Shown: one piece after another, positions 8,961 through 18,956 of the stretch
Position numbering within the stretch: position 1 is the stretch's first letter
Layout: every line of letters begins with the position of its first letter
Assembly: GCF_006517235.1 (NCBI RefSeq)
Contig: NZ_CP041188.1
Span: forward strand, 3,038,001-3,102,000
DNA from: Pseudarthrobacter sp. NIBRBAC000502772
Lineage (GTDB): Bacteria; Actinomycetota; Actinomycetes; Actinomycetales; Micrococcaceae
Reading direction: 5' to 3'
Length of the DNA: 64,000 nucleotides
Program-made: the position numbers and the translations under genes
Notes under the pieces: generated by a model
The model's input: only the letters and a program-made list of their open reading frames with translations
Databases searched by the model: none
Told to the model about the DNA's origin: nothing

Positions 8961-10088
8961 CTACAGGTTACCGAACCGGTCCCGCAGCTTGGCAAAGACG
9001 CCGCCGCTGGCAGCCAGTTTGCCTTCCGTGAACTGCTCGCCCCGGAGCTTCGCCAGCTGCCGCAGGAGATCCTCCTGCGCGGCATCCAGCTTGGCCGGCG
9101 TCTCCACCTGCAGATGGACCATCAGGTCCCCGCGGCCGTAACCGCGCAGGTGCGTCACGCCGAGTCCACGGAGCGTGATGATCTCCCCTGACTGCGTCCC
9201 TGCCTTGACGTCGATTTCCTGCAGCCCGTCAAAGGTTTCCAGTGACAGCTCGGTGCCTAGGGCGGCGGCAGTCATCGGGATGTGCAGCGTTGCGTGCAGG
9301 TCGTCACCGTCGCGTGCGTACGTGGCGTCGTTGTTGACCCGGAGTTCCACGTACAGGTCCCCGGACGGTCCGCCGGCCGGGCCTGCTTCGCCCTGCCCGG
9401 AGAGCTGGATCCGGGTGCCCGTGGCAACACCGGCCGGCACCTTGATGGTGAGCGACCGCCGGCTGCGGATGCGGCCCTGGCCGCTGCATTCGTTGCAGGG
9501 GTCCTTGATGACCGTCCCGAAGCCTTCGCAACTGCCACAGGGGGCCGCCGTCATGACCTGGCCCAGGATGGAGCGCACCGCGCGCTGGACCTGGCCGCTG
9601 CCGCCGCAGATATCACAGCGCACAGGGTGGCTGCCGTCGCGGCAGCATGACCCGTTGCAGGTGGGGCAGGTGACGGCTGTGTCCACTTCGAGTTTCCGGT
9701 TGACGCCGAACACGGCATCGCGGAGTTCGATCCGTACACTGATCAGCGCGTCCTGGCCGCGGCGGACCCGGGAAGCGGGGCCGGAGGTGCCGCCGGCCCC
9801 GAAGAACGTGTCGAAGATGTCCTGGAACGCGAAGCCCTGGCCGGAGTATCCACCGCCGCCGAACCCGTTGTCGGTGCCGTTCTCATTGCCGGTGGTGTCA
9901 TAGATCCGGCGCTTTTGCGGGTCCGAAAGTACCTCGTAGGCATGGGTCACGGCCTTGAAGCGGTCCGATGCATCGTCCCCGGGGTTTACGTCCGGGTGGA
10001 GAGTTCGGGCCAGCTTGCGGTAGGCCTTCTTGATCTCTTCCCCGGTGGCTTCCGGCGAGACTCCGAGGACGTCGTAGTGGCTGCTCAA
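8961..10088 (-). CDS. dnaJ: Molecular chaperone DnaJ (type I)
   Basis: In 375 residues this has a J domain with the HPD tripeptide near residue 33, a Gly-rich linker, four cysteine repeats (CPTCNGSC, CDICGGSG, CGSCEGFG, CNECSGQG) and C-terminal substrate-binding domains. The first repeat ends in Cys rather than the usual Gly. Role: DnaK co-chaperone. The linkage to hrcA and absence of dnaK/grpE nearby mark it as the HrcA-linked DnaJ (often called DnaJ2 in Actinobacteria). The start is TTG, with AAGGAAGAG upstream. Confidence 0.96.
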   Translation of the reverse strand: MSSHYDVLGVSPEATGEEIKKAYRKLARTLHPDVNPGDDASDRFKAVTHAYEVLSDPQKRRIYDTTGNENGTDNGFGGGGYSGQGFAFQDIFDTFFGAGGTSGPASRVRRGQDALISVRIELRDAVFGVNRKLEVDTAVTCPTCNGSCCRDGSHPVRCDICGGSGQVQRAVRSILGQVMTAAPCGSCEGFGTVIKDPCNECSGQGRIRSRRSLTIKVPAGVATGTRIQLSGQGEAGPAGGPSGDLYVELRVNNDATYARDGDDLHATLHIPMTAAALGTELSLETFDGLQEIDVKAGTQSGEIITLRGLGVTHLRGYGRGDLMVHLQVETPAKLDAAQEDLLRQLAKLRGEQFTEGKLAASGGVFAKLRDRFGNL

Positions 10089-10165
10089 AGTTCGTATCTC
10101 TTCCTTGTTGTACTGACGGCAGGCGTGCTGCCGGCACTGCTCTTCGTGCCTGGACCGTGATGCTG

Positions 10166-11179
10166 TTACGGACCCAGAATTCTTGAAAGGTAACGGGCTA
10201 CTGCCCTGACGGCGGCCATGGTGGTGGGGTAGTCCATCCGGGTAGGGCCGAGCACACCGATCTTGGCAGTGCTGTCTGGTCCGTAGCCCGTGGCCACCAC
10301 GGAGGCTTCCGCTAGTCCGTCGTACGGGTTTTCACGCCCGATGCTGACTGCCACGCCCCTCGGATCCTGCGCCATGTCGCTCAGGAGGCGCAGCAGGACA
10401 ACCTGCTCCTCGAGCGCTTCCAGGACCGGTCCGATACTGAGCGGAAAATCCACATTGGAGCGGGCGAGGTTCGCCGTTCCGGCCATGACCATGCGTTCCT
10501 CGCGACTGCTGTGGGCGAGCGTTTCCAGCCCGTGGGCCAGGGCCTGGGCCGCCGCGCGCTGGCCTGGGCTGACGGACGAAACGACTCCGGGCAGCGAGGG
10601 GGTCAGCCGGCTCAGCGAGATGCCCGCGAGTGATCCGAGGAAGTGTGTCCGCAGCGCGGCGATAGCGTCGTCGCCGAGGTCCTGGCCGATGTCGATCACG
10701 CGCTGTTCGACCTTGCCGGTGGTGGCGATGAGGACCACCAGGACCTGCCGGGGCGCGAGCAGGACGAATTCGATGTGGCGGATGGTGGCGCGGCTCAGAT
10801 GCGGATACTGCACCACGGCGACCTGGTTGGTCAGCTGCGACAGCATCCTGACGGTCCTGTCCAGGACGTCGTCCAGATCGTCGGCGCCCTCCAGCAGCGA
10901 CTGGATGGCACGCCGTTCCGCGTGGGAAAGCGGCTTTACCGCTGAAATCTGGTCCACAAACAGCCGATAGCCTTTGTCTGTGGGGATCCGTCCGGCGCTG
11001 GTGTGCGGGGCCGTGATCAGGCCGTCGTCTTCCAAGGCCGCCATGTCGTTGCGGATGGTGGCACTGGACACGCCGAGGTGGTGGCGTTCCACGAGCGCTT
11101 TTGAACCTACTGGCTCGCGGGAGTGCACATAGTCCTCCACGATGGCGCGCAGTACTTCGAGTTTGCGCGGCTCGCTCAT
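10166..11179 (-). CDS. hrcA: Heat-inducible transcription repressor HrcA
   Basis: This 337-residue protein has an N-terminal winged helix (about 1-75, including [19 protein letters not shown]) and the HrcA C-terminal domain. Role: GroE-assisted repressor of chaperone genes that binds CIRCE operators. The ATG follows a GGAGG site. A CIRCE-like operator lies 31 bp upstream of the start, so autoregulation is expected. It is the first gene of the hrcA-dnaJ-rsmE operon. Confidence 0.96.
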   Translation of the reverse strand: MSEPRKLEVLRAIVEDYVHSREPVGSKALVERHHLGVSSATIRNDMAALEDDGLITAPHTSAGRIPTDKGYRLFVDQISAVKPLSHAERRAIQSLLEGADDLDDVLDRTVRMLSQLTNQVAVVQYPHLSRATIRHIEFVLLAPRQVLVVLIATTGKVEQRVIDIGQDLGDDAIAALRTHFLGSLAGISLSRLTPSLPGVVSSVSPGQRAAAQALAHGLETLAHSSREERMVMAGTANLARSNVDFPLSIGPVLEALEEQVVLLRLLSDMAQDPRGVAVSIGRENPYDGLAEASVVATGYGPDSTAKIGVLGPTRMDYPTTMAAVRAVARYLSRILGP

Positions 11180-11209
11180 ACTCCACCTCCATCCGTGGTC
11201 ACTGCAGGG

Positions 11210-11236
11210 TTAGCACTCGACATGCCCAAGTGCTAA
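11210..11236. promoter_or_regulatory. CIRCE operator (HrcA binding site)
   Basis: TTAGCACTC (11210-11218), a 9-bp spacer and AAGTGCTAA (11228-11236) match the CIRCE consensus TTAGCACTC-N9-GAGTGCTAA with a single mismatch in the right arm. It sits between divergent hrcA and the DUF3097 gene. Confidence 0.9.
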
Positions 11237-11326
11237 CAGTCTAATATGAGTCACCCCGTTGTTAGCATTGGTACCGCTCCGGGCGAAATTCCGGGCCAGG
11301 ATCTAGCGGCAAGGCGGAATCAATCC

Positions 11327-12175
11327 ATGCAGTACCAGAACTGGGGTCCGCAGGAGATCACCGCGCCCGTCAAGAGCGAACTGCCTGAGGTTCCCGTGGA
11401 ACGCGGCATGGTTCTTGAAGACGCCCAGTCCGGCTGGGTGGGAGCGGTGACCCGGGTGGAGAAGTCCGGCGGCATGCATGTAGTGGCCCTCGAAGACCGG
11501 CGCGGCAAGTCCCGGTCCTTCCGGCTGGGCTTCGGGTTCCTCCTGGAGGGTCAGCCCATCCGGCTCGTTCCCCCGGCGCCCCGGCAGGCCGCCCCCGTGG
11601 CCGCCGGCCGGACGGCGTCCGGCTCGGTCCGCGTTGCCGGCCAGCGTGCCCAGGTGGCCAAAGCCAGCAGAATCTGGGTGGAGGGAAAACACGACGCCGA
11701 ACTCGTGGAAAAAGTCTGGGGTGACGATCTCCGCGTAGAGGGCATCGTCGTCGAGCCTTTGCATGGCATTGATGACCTGGCGGGGGCGGTGGCCGCATTC
11801 GGTCCCGGTCCGGGACGGCGGCTGGGGGTCCTGGTGGACCACCTGGTGCCCGACTCGAAGGAGTGGCGCATCGCGGCTGCCGTGATGGCCTCCCCCGGTG
11901 CGGCCGGGAACGTCCTGATCGTCGGGCACCCTTACGTTGACGTGTGGCAGGCCATCCGGCCTGCTGTCCTGGGCATCGAACAGTGGCCGGTGGTGCCCCG
12001 CGGGCAGGACTGGAAGACCGGCATCCTGGCAGCGTTCGGCTGGCCGCACTCCACCAAGGAAGACATCGGGCTTGGCTGGCAAAAGCTGCTGGGCGCTGTC
12101 CGCAGTTACGCGGACCTGGAAGCGTCACTGCTCGGGAGAGTGGAGGAAGTCATCGACTTTCTGACGGTGCCCTGA
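11327..12175 (+). CDS. DUF3097 family protein
   Basis: The 282-residue protein belongs to an actinobacterial family of unknown function. The central part (RIWVEGKHDAELVEKVWGDDL, then VLVDHLVPDSKEWRI) looks like a TOPRIM-type fold with acidic residues after each strand. That reading is inference. The ATG at 11327 (MQYQNWGPQEI) is preferred over an earlier ATG at 11246, because family members begin at this motif and AAGGCGG lies upstream. It is divergent from hrcA across the CIRCE operator, so it may share heat control. Confidence 0.85.
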   Translation: MQYQNWGPQEITAPVKSELPEVPVERGMVLEDAQSGWVGAVTRVEKSGGMHVVALEDRRGKSRSFRLGFGFLLEGQPIRLVPPAPRQAAPVAAGRTASGSVRVAGQRAQVAKASRIWVEGKHDAELVEKVWGDDLRVEGIVVEPLHGIDDLAGAVAAFGPGPGRRLGVLVDHLVPDSKEWRIAAAVMASPGAAGNVLIVGHPYVDVWQAIRPAVLGIEQWPVVPRGQDWKTGILAAFGWPHSTKEDIGLGWQKLLGAVRSYADLEASLLGRVEEVIDFLTVP

Positions 12176-12303
12176 CACCGGATCCAGGTCTTGGCGGCGG
12201 CATTTGGTGGCTGAACCAGTATTCTTGGTACTGCGGAGGCTGCAGTTGCTTCAGTCCGGCATTCTCCAACCCAGCACCATTGCACTTTCGAAGGAAGAAA
12301 ACC

Positions 12304-12723
12304 GTGGCACAAAACGCACGCGAGCACCGGGACGACCACGGCGGCCAGGGCCGTTCCGAGTACCAGGGCGTTCCGGCTAATGCGCTGCCCCTGACGGCCA
12401 GCGAAGACCGCCAGTGGGCCACGCTGGCACACTTCGGCGGGATCCTCGGCTGCGTTCCGTCACTGCTGATCTACCTGATTTTCCGTGAGCGCGGGCCGTT
12501 CACCGCCCAGGAATCCAAGGAAGCGCTGAACTTCAGCCTGCCGCCCACCATCGCGGCGCTGGTGGCCAATCTCCTGGTGTTCATTCCGGTGATCGGAAAC
12601 ATCTTCGCCGTCATCGCCACCCTGATCTGGATTGCCCTGACCTGCTTCTCCGTGGCCGCAGGTATCCATGTCAACAAGGGCCAGCCCCACCGTTACCAGT
12701 ACAACCTGCGCTGGATCAAGTAG
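12304..12723 (+). CDS. DUF4870 / Tic20-like membrane protein
   Basis: The GTG start at 12304, after a GGAAGAAAA ribosome site, gives 139 residues. A hydrophilic N-terminal 35 residues is followed by hydrophobic segments at about 45-62, 80-100 and 100-125. The segment QWATLAHFGGILG and the ending YQYNLRWIK are typical of DUF4870. The function is not established for this family. The downstream gene converges. Confidence 0.85.
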   Translation: MAQNAREHRDDHGGQGRSEYQGVPANALPLTASEDRQWATLAHFGGILGCVPSLLIYLIFRERGPFTAQESKEALNFSLPPTIAALVANLLVFIPVIGNIFAVIATLIWIALTCFSVAAGIHVNKGQPHRYQYNLRWIK

Positions 12724-12738
12724 TCCCCACCCGCACCC

Positions 12739-13968
12739 TCAGTCCGGCAGGATCCTGCGGACCACGGCGTCGGCCAGCAGGCGGCCCTTCAGGGTCAGTA
12801 CCAGCGTGCCGTGGAAGGCAGCCGGCGGCTCCACCAGGCCGTCGGCAATGAGCCCGGCCATGGCGTGACGGCCGTGCTCGCCCAGCGTTGACGTGGCCAG
12901 TCCCGACACGAGCCGGGCCTCAAGCATCACGCGCTCCACGTCGCGGGTTTCGGCGTCGAGCGTTTCCCGCCCGGCCGCCGGTGACAGGCCCTGAGCGAGC
13001 CGTCCGGCGTAGGCCGTGGGGTGCTTGACGTTCCACCACCGCACCCCGCCCACGTGTGAATGTGCACCAGGCCCGATGCCCCACCAGTCGTCCCCGCGCC
13101 AGTACGCGAGGTTGTGCCGGCATGCCTGCTCCGGCGTCCGGGACCAGTTGCTGACCTCGTACCAGCTGAGGCCTGCAGCGCCGATCAGCTGGTCGGCGAG
13201 TTCGTATTTGTCGGCGTGGTCGTCGTCGTCGATTCCCGGGACTTCACCACGGCGGATCTGGGCTGCCAGCTTGGTGCCGTCTTCCACGATCAGCGCGTAG
13301 GCACTGATGTGGTCAGGCTGGTAGGAGAGGGCCGTCTCCAGGGAGAACCGCCAGTCCTCCAGGGACTCCCCCGGTGTCCCGTAGATCAGGTCCAGGCTCA
13401 CGGCCAGTCCGGCATCGCGCGCCCACTGCACCACCTGCGGCACGCGGCTGGGCGTGTGCGTGCGGTCCAGGACCTTCAGGACATGGGGAACGGCAGACTG
13501 CATGCCGAAGGAAACCCGGGTGAAGCCGGCATCGGCCAGAACCTGAAGGGATGCCGGGGTGACCGAGTCCGGGTTTGCTTCGGTGGTCACTTCGGCGCCG
13601 GGTTCCAGGCCCCAGTGCCCGACGGCGGCCGTCAGGATCCGTGCGAGGTCTTCCGCCGGGAGCAGCGTGGGAGTGCCGCCGCCGAAGAAGACTGTGCTCA
13701 GCGGACGGTCCGGGAGACTCGAGTGCCGCAGGACTGTGGCGGCAAAGTCGACTTCGGACACGGCCGTGGTGGCGTACGCGTCCTGTGACGCTCCGCCGCC
13801 CAGTTCGGTGGCCGTGTAGGTGTTGAAGTCGCAGTATCCGCAACGAACAGCGCAGAACGGGATGTGCACGTACAGCCCGAAAGCCCGGTCCGCGGAACCG
13901 GCCACTGCCTGGGCGGGCAGCAGACCGTCCGACGGCGCGGGGTCGCCGAGTGGAAGAATGCTAGGCAT
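12739..13968 (-). CDS. hemW: Radical SAM heme chaperone HemW
   Basis: The 409-residue protein has the radical-SAM cluster motif CAVRCGYC (CxxxCxxC) near residue 38, followed by the extra FNTYT segment typical of HemW/HemN-like proteins. The GGGTPTLL motif is also present. HemW proteins, formerly annotated as coproporphyrinogen III oxidase, bind and deliver heme. It lies 36 bp downstream of lepA on the same strand, the usual actinobacterial arrangement. Confidence 0.94.
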   Translation of the reverse strand: MPSILPLGDPAPSDGLLPAQAVAGSADRAFGLYVHIPFCAVRCGYCDFNTYTATELGGGASQDAYATTAVSEVDFAATVLRHSSLPDRPLSTVFFGGGTPTLLPAEDLARILTAAVGHWGLEPGAEVTTEANPDSVTPASLQVLADAGFTRVSFGMQSAVPHVLKVLDRTHTPSRVPQVVQWARDAGLAVSLDLIYGTPGESLEDWRFSLETALSYQPDHISAYALIVEDGTKLAAQIRRGEVPGIDDDDHADKYELADQLIGAAGLSWYEVSNWSRTPEQACRHNLAYWRGDDWWGIGPGAHSHVGGVRWWNVKHPTAYAGRLAQGLSPAAGRETLDAETRDVERVMLEARLVSGLATSTLGEHGRHAMAGLIADGLVEPPAAFHGTLVLTLKGRLLADAVVRRILPD

Positions 13969-14004
13969 TGCAGGGGCCTCCGGTGTTGCCGGCCACTGTC
14001 ATCA

Positions 14005-15858
14005 CTACTTCTTGGCCTTGTCCTTGGACTCGTCGGTGGTCAGCGCAGCGATGAAGGCTTCCTGGGGGACCTCAACGCGGCCCACCATCTTCATGCGCTT
14101 TTTGCCTTCCTTCTGCTTCTCCAGCAGCTTGCGCTTCCGGGAAATGTCGCCGCCGTAGCACTTGGCCAAAACGTCCTTGCGGATGGCGCGGATGCTTTCC
14201 CTGGCGATGATCCTGGAGCCGATGGCAGCCTGGATGGGCACTTCGAACTGCTGGCGGGGAATGAGCTCGCGCAGTTTGCCGGTCATCATCACACCGTAGG
14301 CATAGGCCTTCTCGCGGTGCGTGATGGCGGAGAAGGCATCCACCTGTTCGCCCTGGAGCATGATGTCCACCTTGACCAGGTCGGCCACCTGCTCGCCGTC
14401 GGCTTTCCAGTCCAGCGAACCGTAGCCCCGGGTCTTGGATTTGAGGATGTCAAAGAAATCGAACACGATCTCAGCGAGCGGCAGCCGGTAGCGGATTTCG
14501 ACCCTGTCCTCGGACAGGTAGTCCATGCCGCCTATAACACCGCGGCGGCTCTGGCAGAGCTCCATGATGGCGCCCACAAACTCATTCGGCGCCAAGATGG
14601 TGGCAGCCACCATCGGCTCGCGGACCTCTGCGATCTTGCCGGAAGGGTATTCGCTGGGGTTGGTCACATGGACCACCTTCTTGTCCTCCAGCGTCACTTC
14701 ATACTCCACGTTGGGGGCGGTGGAGATCAGGTCAAGATTGTATTCGCGTTCGAGCCGCTCCCTGGTGATTTCAAGGTGGAGCAGGCCGAGGAAGCCGACG
14801 CGGAAGCCGAAGCCGAGCGCGGCCGACGTTTCGGGCTCGTACACCAGGGCGGCGTCGTTGAGCATCAGCTTCTCCAGCGCATCGCGGAGCACCGGGTAGT
14901 CCGTGCCGTCCAGCGGGTACAGGCCGGAGAAGACCATCGGCTTGGCATCGGCGTAGCCGGGAAGGGAGGCCGTGGCAGGCTTGGCGAGGTTGGTGACGGT
15001 GTCGCCGACCTTGGACAGGCGGACGTCCTTCACACCGGTGATGAGGTAGCCCACTTCGCCAACCCCGAGACCCTGGGAGGGGGTGGGCTCCGGGGAGCTC
15101 ACCCCGATCTCGAGGAGTTCGTGGGTGGCCCGGGTGGACATCATCTGGATGCGTTCACGGGGGTGGAGCATGCCGTCAACCACACGGACGTAGGTAACCA
15201 CACCGCGGTACGTGTCGTAGACCGAGTCGAAGATCATGGCGCGCGCGGGGGCGTTCGGGTCCCCTACGGGGGCCGGCAGATCGCGGACGATCTTGTCCAG
15301 CAGGACCTCGACGCCCATGCCGGTCTTGCCAGAGACGCGGAGCACGTCGTCGGGGTCGCCGCCGATCAGGCTGGCCAGTTCGGCCGCGTACTTCTCAGGC
15401 TGGGCTGCCGGGAGGTCGATCTTGTTCAGTACCGGGATGATGGTGAGGTTGTTTTCCATCGCCAGGTACAGGTTCGCGAGGGTCTGGGCCTCAATGCCCT
15501 GCGCCGCGTCAACGAGCAGCACTGCGCCTTCGCAGGCCGCCAGCGAACGGGACACTTCGTAGGTGAAGTCCACGTGGCCGGGGGTGTCAATCATGTTCAG
15601 CGCGTAGCTGGTCCCGTCGAGTTCCCAGGGCATGCGGACCGCCTGGGACTTAATGGTGATACCGCGTTCGCGCTCGATGTCCATGCGATCCAGGTACTGG
15701 GCCTTCATATCGCGGGACTTAACCACCCCGGTGAACTGCAGCATGCGGTCAGCCAGGGTTGATTTACCGTGGTCAATGTGCGCGATGATGCAGAAATTCC
15801 GAATGATGGCCGGATCAGTCGCGGCGGGCACCGGGGCGGTGCGGGCCATGGGAGACAC
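14005..15858 (-). CDS. lepA: Elongation factor 4 (LepA)
   Basis: The 617-residue translational GTPase has G1 AHIDHGKS, G2 RGITIK, G3 DTPGH and G4 NKID, followed by EF-G-like domains and the LepA-specific C-terminal domain. Role: ribosome remodelling or back-translocation and 30S biogenesis. GTG at 15858 is favoured, since AAGGA lies 6 bases upstream; an in-frame ATG is at 15849. A long open frame on the opposite strand is a GC-rich shadow. Confidence 0.97.
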   Translation of the reverse strand: MSPMARTAPVPAATDPAIIRNFCIIAHIDHGKSTLADRMLQFTGVVKSRDMKAQYLDRMDIERERGITIKSQAVRMPWELDGTSYALNMIDTPGHVDFTYEVSRSLAACEGAVLLVDAAQGIEAQTLANLYLAMENNLTIIPVLNKIDLPAAQPEKYAAELASLIGGDPDDVLRVSGKTGMGVEVLLDKIVRDLPAPVGDPNAPARAMIFDSVYDTYRGVVTYVRVVDGMLHPRERIQMMSTRATHELLEIGVSSPEPTPSQGLGVGEVGYLITGVKDVRLSKVGDTVTNLAKPATASLPGYADAKPMVFSGLYPLDGTDYPVLRDALEKLMLNDAALVYEPETSAALGFGFRVGFLGLLHLEITRERLEREYNLDLISTAPNVEYEVTLEDKKVVHVTNPSEYPSGKIAEVREPMVAATILAPNEFVGAIMELCQSRRGVIGGMDYLSEDRVEIRYRLPLAEIVFDFFDILKSKTRGYGSLDWKADGEQVADLVKVDIMLQGEQVDAFSAITHREKAYAYGVMMTGKLRELIPRQQFEVPIQAAIGSRIIARESIRAIRKDVLAKCYGGDISRKRKLLEKQKEGKKRMKMVGRVEVPQEAFIAALTTDESKDKAKK

Positions 15859-16020
15859 GCAGGGTCCTTACTGTTGACATTCGTGCGACCCCCGCCAGGA
15901 CGCACCGGAGGCACCCTGCGGCTGGACCGCACATTTGGAACCTCCAGTCTCCCACGTCCGGGCGCATCGTATTGCATTCAGGTCAAACCCGGCACGGTGG
16001 CCCGGCGATAGTCTTGGCCC

Positions 16021-16569
16021 ATGCCTATCAACCTCCGCTCCTTGGCCAACGCTGTCCGGACGTCCGTCAGGGTCCTGCAGAAGTTCCGTACCGGTGCAAC
16101 CCGATCTGCCGGACCGTACACGCCTGCACCGGCCCGCCAGGCGGCGCCGGTGAGGCCGGCCCCGCACGGCGTCTATCCTGGCGACTTTGCCGGCGCGGCG
16201 TCCATCCGGTACGCGCCGCAGCCCGACGGCAGTCCCGACCCCGGCGAGATTGTGTGGACTTGGGTGCCGTATGAGGAGGACCACACCCGGGGCAAAGACC
16301 GTCCGGTTCTGCTGGTGGGCAAGAGCGGACGGTACCTGCTGGGGGTAATGCTCACCAGCAGGGACCATGACCATGCCGGCAACGGATCCGGAGACTACCT
16401 GGACATCGGAACTGGCAGTTGGGACCGCCAGCAGCGGCCCAGCGAGGCAAACCTTGGACGGATCCTGCAGATCAGCCCGGACGCCATCCGGCGCGAAGGT
16501 GCAGTTCTGGACCGGAAACGCTTCGATCTGGTGGCTGCAGGCATACGGCGCCGACACGGCTGGAAATAG
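16021..16569 (+). CDS. PemK/MazF-like type II toxin family protein, solitary
   Basis: The 182-residue protein has about 75 residues of Pro/Ala-rich, weakly conserved N-terminus. The PemK-like core follows (GEIVWTWVPYEEDHTRGKDRPVLLVG region, about 78-105) and ends with a Lys/Arg-rich tail. The family includes mRNA interferases. No antitoxin-sized partner is adjacent, and the gene sits between lepA and rpsT in housekeeping context, so an active toxin role is doubtful. Confidence 0.8.
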   Translation: MPINLRSLANAVRTSVRVLQKFRTGATRSAGPYTPAPARQAAPVRPAPHGVYPGDFAGAASIRYAPQPDGSPDPGEIVWTWVPYEEDHTRGKDRPVLLVGKSGRYLLGVMLTSRDHDHAGNGSGDYLDIGTGSWDRQQRPSEANLGRILQISPDAIRREGAVLDRKRFDLVAAGIRRRHGWK

Positions 16570-16737
16570 CCCGCCAAATGGCCAGCTTCCGGGGGGTCTG
16601 CTATTCTGTATAGCTGTGTGTCCGTGCAGGTCGACGGCCACTGATGGTTGGCCGCCATAGGTATCCCCACGCCGCTCAGTCAATGGCCAATCTGAAAGCC
16701 CTCTAGACCATTTCCGCATTAAAAAGAGAGTTCACAC

Positions 16738-16998
16738 GTGGCTAATATCAAGTCCCAGAAGAAGCGCATCCTTACCAACGAGAAGGCTCGCCTGCGCAAC
16801 AACGCAGTCAAGTCTGAGCTGAAGACGGCCATCCGCGCCGTCAACACCGCCGTTGAGTCCACCGACAAGGATGCAGCTGCCGCTGCCCTGCTTGTTGCCG
16901 GCCGCAAGCTGGACAAGGCTGTCAGCAAGGGTGTTCTGCACAAGAACAACGCAGCAAACCGCAAGTCGGCCATCTCCAAGAAGGTCAACGCGCTGTAA
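16738..16998 (+). CDS. rpsT: 30S ribosomal protein S20
   Basis: The 86-residue protein starts with GTG ([20 protein letters not shown]) and shows the typical basic helical S20 composition, ending KKVNAL. It binds 16S rRNA early in assembly. It is transcribed divergently from lepA and converges on holA. An AAAGAGAG ribosome site precedes the start, and a hairpin follows 28 bp after the stop. Confidence 0.98.
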   Translation: MANIKSQKKRILTNEKARLRNNAVKSELKTAIRAVNTAVESTDKDAAAAALLVAGRKLDKAVSKGVLHKNNAANRKSAISKKVNAL

Positions 16999-17026
16999 GG
17001 TTTCCAGTTCACCTGAACTGATGATT

Positions 17027-17055
17027 GTGGCCGGCACCCGATGGGTGCCGGCCAC
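17027..17055. terminator. Terminator hairpin between rpsT and holA
   Basis: A perfect 13-bp stem (GTGGCCGGCACCC, 17027-17039, with its complement at 17043-17055) has a 3-nt loop. It lies between the convergent rpsT and holA stops and is followed by only a few Ts. Confidence 0.8.
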
Positions 17056-17118
17056 ACATCTTTAAGCCGCCAGCGTCTCTGCGCCAGAGCCACCTACCGC
17101 AGGCGCGGTCAGCTGACG

Positions 17119-18135
17119 TCAGTGCCCGCGCACAGAGGTTGCGATGACAGTCACCGCATGTTCAACGGCATAGACGGGATCACGCGAAAGGCCCTTGACC
17201 TGGGCATCGGCCTCGGCGGTGGCCTGGATGGAGCGGACCAGACCCTCCGGGGTCCAGCGGCGCACATCGCGCTGGGCCTGCTCCACGAGCCAGGGCTGCA
17301 TGCCCAGTTCCCGAGCGATCTGCGCCGGGGATCCCTGGGCGCCGGCTACTTTGGCCACCGTCCGCAGCTTGGCTGCCAGCGCGGCAACCAGCGGAACCGG
17401 ATCAGCCCCGGTGGCCAGCGCGTGGCGAAGGGTGGACAGCGCCACTGGACCGTTTCCGGCCATGGCAGCGTCCGCGACCTTGAAGGCCGTGGCCTCGATC
17501 CGGCCACCGTAGTAGCGGTCCACCAACTCCGGGGTCACTGCTCTCGTGGCATCCGCGATCAGCTGGCTGCACGCCGCCGCGAGCTCCGAAAGGTTGGCGC
17601 CGACGGCATTAACCAGCGTCTGCACGGCGTCCGAGCTGATCTTGCGTCCGGCGGCCCTGAATTCCGTTGCCACGAAAGTGGCCTTATCCGCATCCTTCTT
17701 CAGGGGCTGGCAGTCAACTACCGGCCAACCGCCGGCCTTGACGGCATCGAGGAGCTTCTTGCCGCGGACTCCCCCGGCGTGGCGCAGGACGAGTACCGCA
17801 TCCGGCTCCGGGCGGGCCAGATAGGTCAGTGCGTCGGCCAGGAAGGCATCGTTCATGGCTTCAACGCCTTCGACTTCGATCAGTTTGCGTTCACCGAAGA
17901 GTGAGGGGCTGACTTGCATGGCGAGGGTCCCGGCTTCGTACGTTCCGGCCGTGAGGCGGCTGACTTCCACGTCGGGAAACGCCGTCCGCACTTGGGCGCG
18001 GACATGGTCCATGGCACGGATGCCTAGGTATTCCTCCGGTCCGCCCACCAGGACGATTTCGGCAGGCGTCACGTCCCGCCAGGTGGCCGTGTTCGACGCC
18101 GGAGTCCTGGTACGTGTGGTCTGGGCTGCGGCCAT
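17119..18135 (-). CDS. holA: DNA polymerase III subunit delta
   Basis: The 338-residue clamp-loader delta subunit has an N-terminal nucleotide-fold domain starting EIVLVGGPEEYLG, then the helical lid and collar domains (ARELGMQPWLVEQAQR). It opens the beta clamp during loading. The ATG follows a GGGAGGA site. Its first 67 bp overlap the annotated end of the comEC frame. This copy is intact; a second, truncated holA 5' end lies at the far end of the island (58096-58301). Confidence 0.95.
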   Translation of the reverse strand: MAAAQTTRTRTPASNTATWRDVTPAEIVLVGGPEEYLGIRAMDHVRAQVRTAFPDVEVSRLTAGTYEAGTLAMQVSPSLFGERKLIEVEGVEAMNDAFLADALTYLARPEPDAVLVLRHAGGVRGKKLLDAVKAGGWPVVDCQPLKKDADKATFVATEFRAAGRKISSDAVQTLVNAVGANLSELAAACSQLIADATRAVTPELVDRYYGGRIEATAFKVADAAMAGNGPVALSTLRHALATGADPVPLVAALAAKLRTVAKVAGAQGSPAQIARELGMQPWLVEQAQRDVRRWTPEGLVRSIQATAEADAQVKGLSRDPVYAVEHAVTVIATSVRGH

Positions 18136-18627
18136 GGTGGATTCCTCCCGGAAATTCTGGTGCAGTGTCTAAGCCTGCCACGGTGGGCCGCCGCCACCAA
18201 GCCGGGGCCACGCTGGCCTGGCCCGCGCCGGTCCGGCCAGCACCGCGCCGGACCGCACCGGGCCAACGTGGCCCCCAGCTGCCGTTCCAGGAGGTCCAAC
18301 ACCTTTTCCGTCCGGGCGTGCAATGCCAGGACCCCCCGGAACACCTGGCGCGGCCGGACGGCAAGCCACACCCCGGCAAAGGTCAGCACCGAGAGCAGCA
18401 CCATGGTCAGGAGGCCCAACGGGCCCTCGGGCCAGGGCAGCGCAGCCCCCGGCAATCCGGCCGTGATCCTCGCGGTTCCCGCGACTCCGGCGCTGAAGGT
18501 GCCTGCCACGGCGATCAGGACGGTGGCAAGCCACGGCGCAGCAACCATCAGCGGGACGGCTGCCGTTCCCAGCAATGTCACCGGTGCTACCAGCGGGGCT
18601 GCCATCAGGTTTGCAAGCAGCGAGTAC
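18032..18627. repeat. Left copy of 596-bp island-bounding direct repeat
   Basis: This copy is identical to 58198-58793 except at 18548, where T replaces C (Val to Met in the comEC frame). It spans the holA start, the holA-comEC overlap and the comEC 3' part. Beyond 18627 the sequences are unrelated. To the left of 18032 the two holA copies continue to align at about 76% for another 100 bp. Confidence 0.95.
18069..18627 (-). pseudogene. comEC: comEC 3' fragment (left copy)
   Basis: This encodes only the C-terminal roughly 185 residues of ComEC (from LLANLMAAPLVAPVTLLG on) in the same frame as the full gene at 58235-60247. Homology stops abruptly at 18627, where the fragment joins island DNA. 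It has no start region or promoter of its own and lacks most of the membrane channel, so it cannot be functional. One missense difference from the full copy is visible. Confidence 0.93.
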
Positions 18628-18666
18628 AGGCGACCGCTGCGTTCTGCACGTCCGATACTTGTTTCG

Positions 18667-18950
18667 TTAGTTGTTCAGGGCGGCAAGTGCCTTGCGCAGC
18701 GGCTGCCGGCGTCGTCTGCGACCTCTTTGACAGCCGGCGAAGCGCTGAGCTGGACCATGGTTTGCGGGTCAATGGCCTCGATGGTGGTGACTCCTGCGCC
18801 TTTGCTGCGGCGGACGACGACGTTACAGGGCAGGAGCGCGCCGATTTCAGGCTCTGCGGCGAGGGCGCGGCTGGCTAGGACGGGGTTGCAGGCACCAAGG
18901 ATGACGTAGTCGCCGACGTCATGGTTCTCCTTGGTGCAGCTCGAATGTCG
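18667..18950 (-). pseudogene. DUF302 domain protein remnant
   Basis: Reading the minus strand gives VGDYVILGACNP followed by an in-frame block (ALLPCNVVVRR, then TIEAIDPQTMVQ) that matches the C-terminal two thirds of DUF302 proteins. The N-terminal third is missing. Near the 3' end the frame shifts: one missing base turns the expected LRKALAALNN ending into a premature stop at 18675-18677. DUF302 proteins often accompany sulfur or metal stress genes. It sits directly downstream of the csoR remnant. Confidence 0.75.
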
Positions 18951-18956
18951 GACTAA

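Noticed and set aside
13864..15762. 632-codon open frame on the plus strand
   Set aside because: It is exactly antisense to lepA and hemW, His/Val/Gly-rich, and has no family pattern; a GC-rich shadow.
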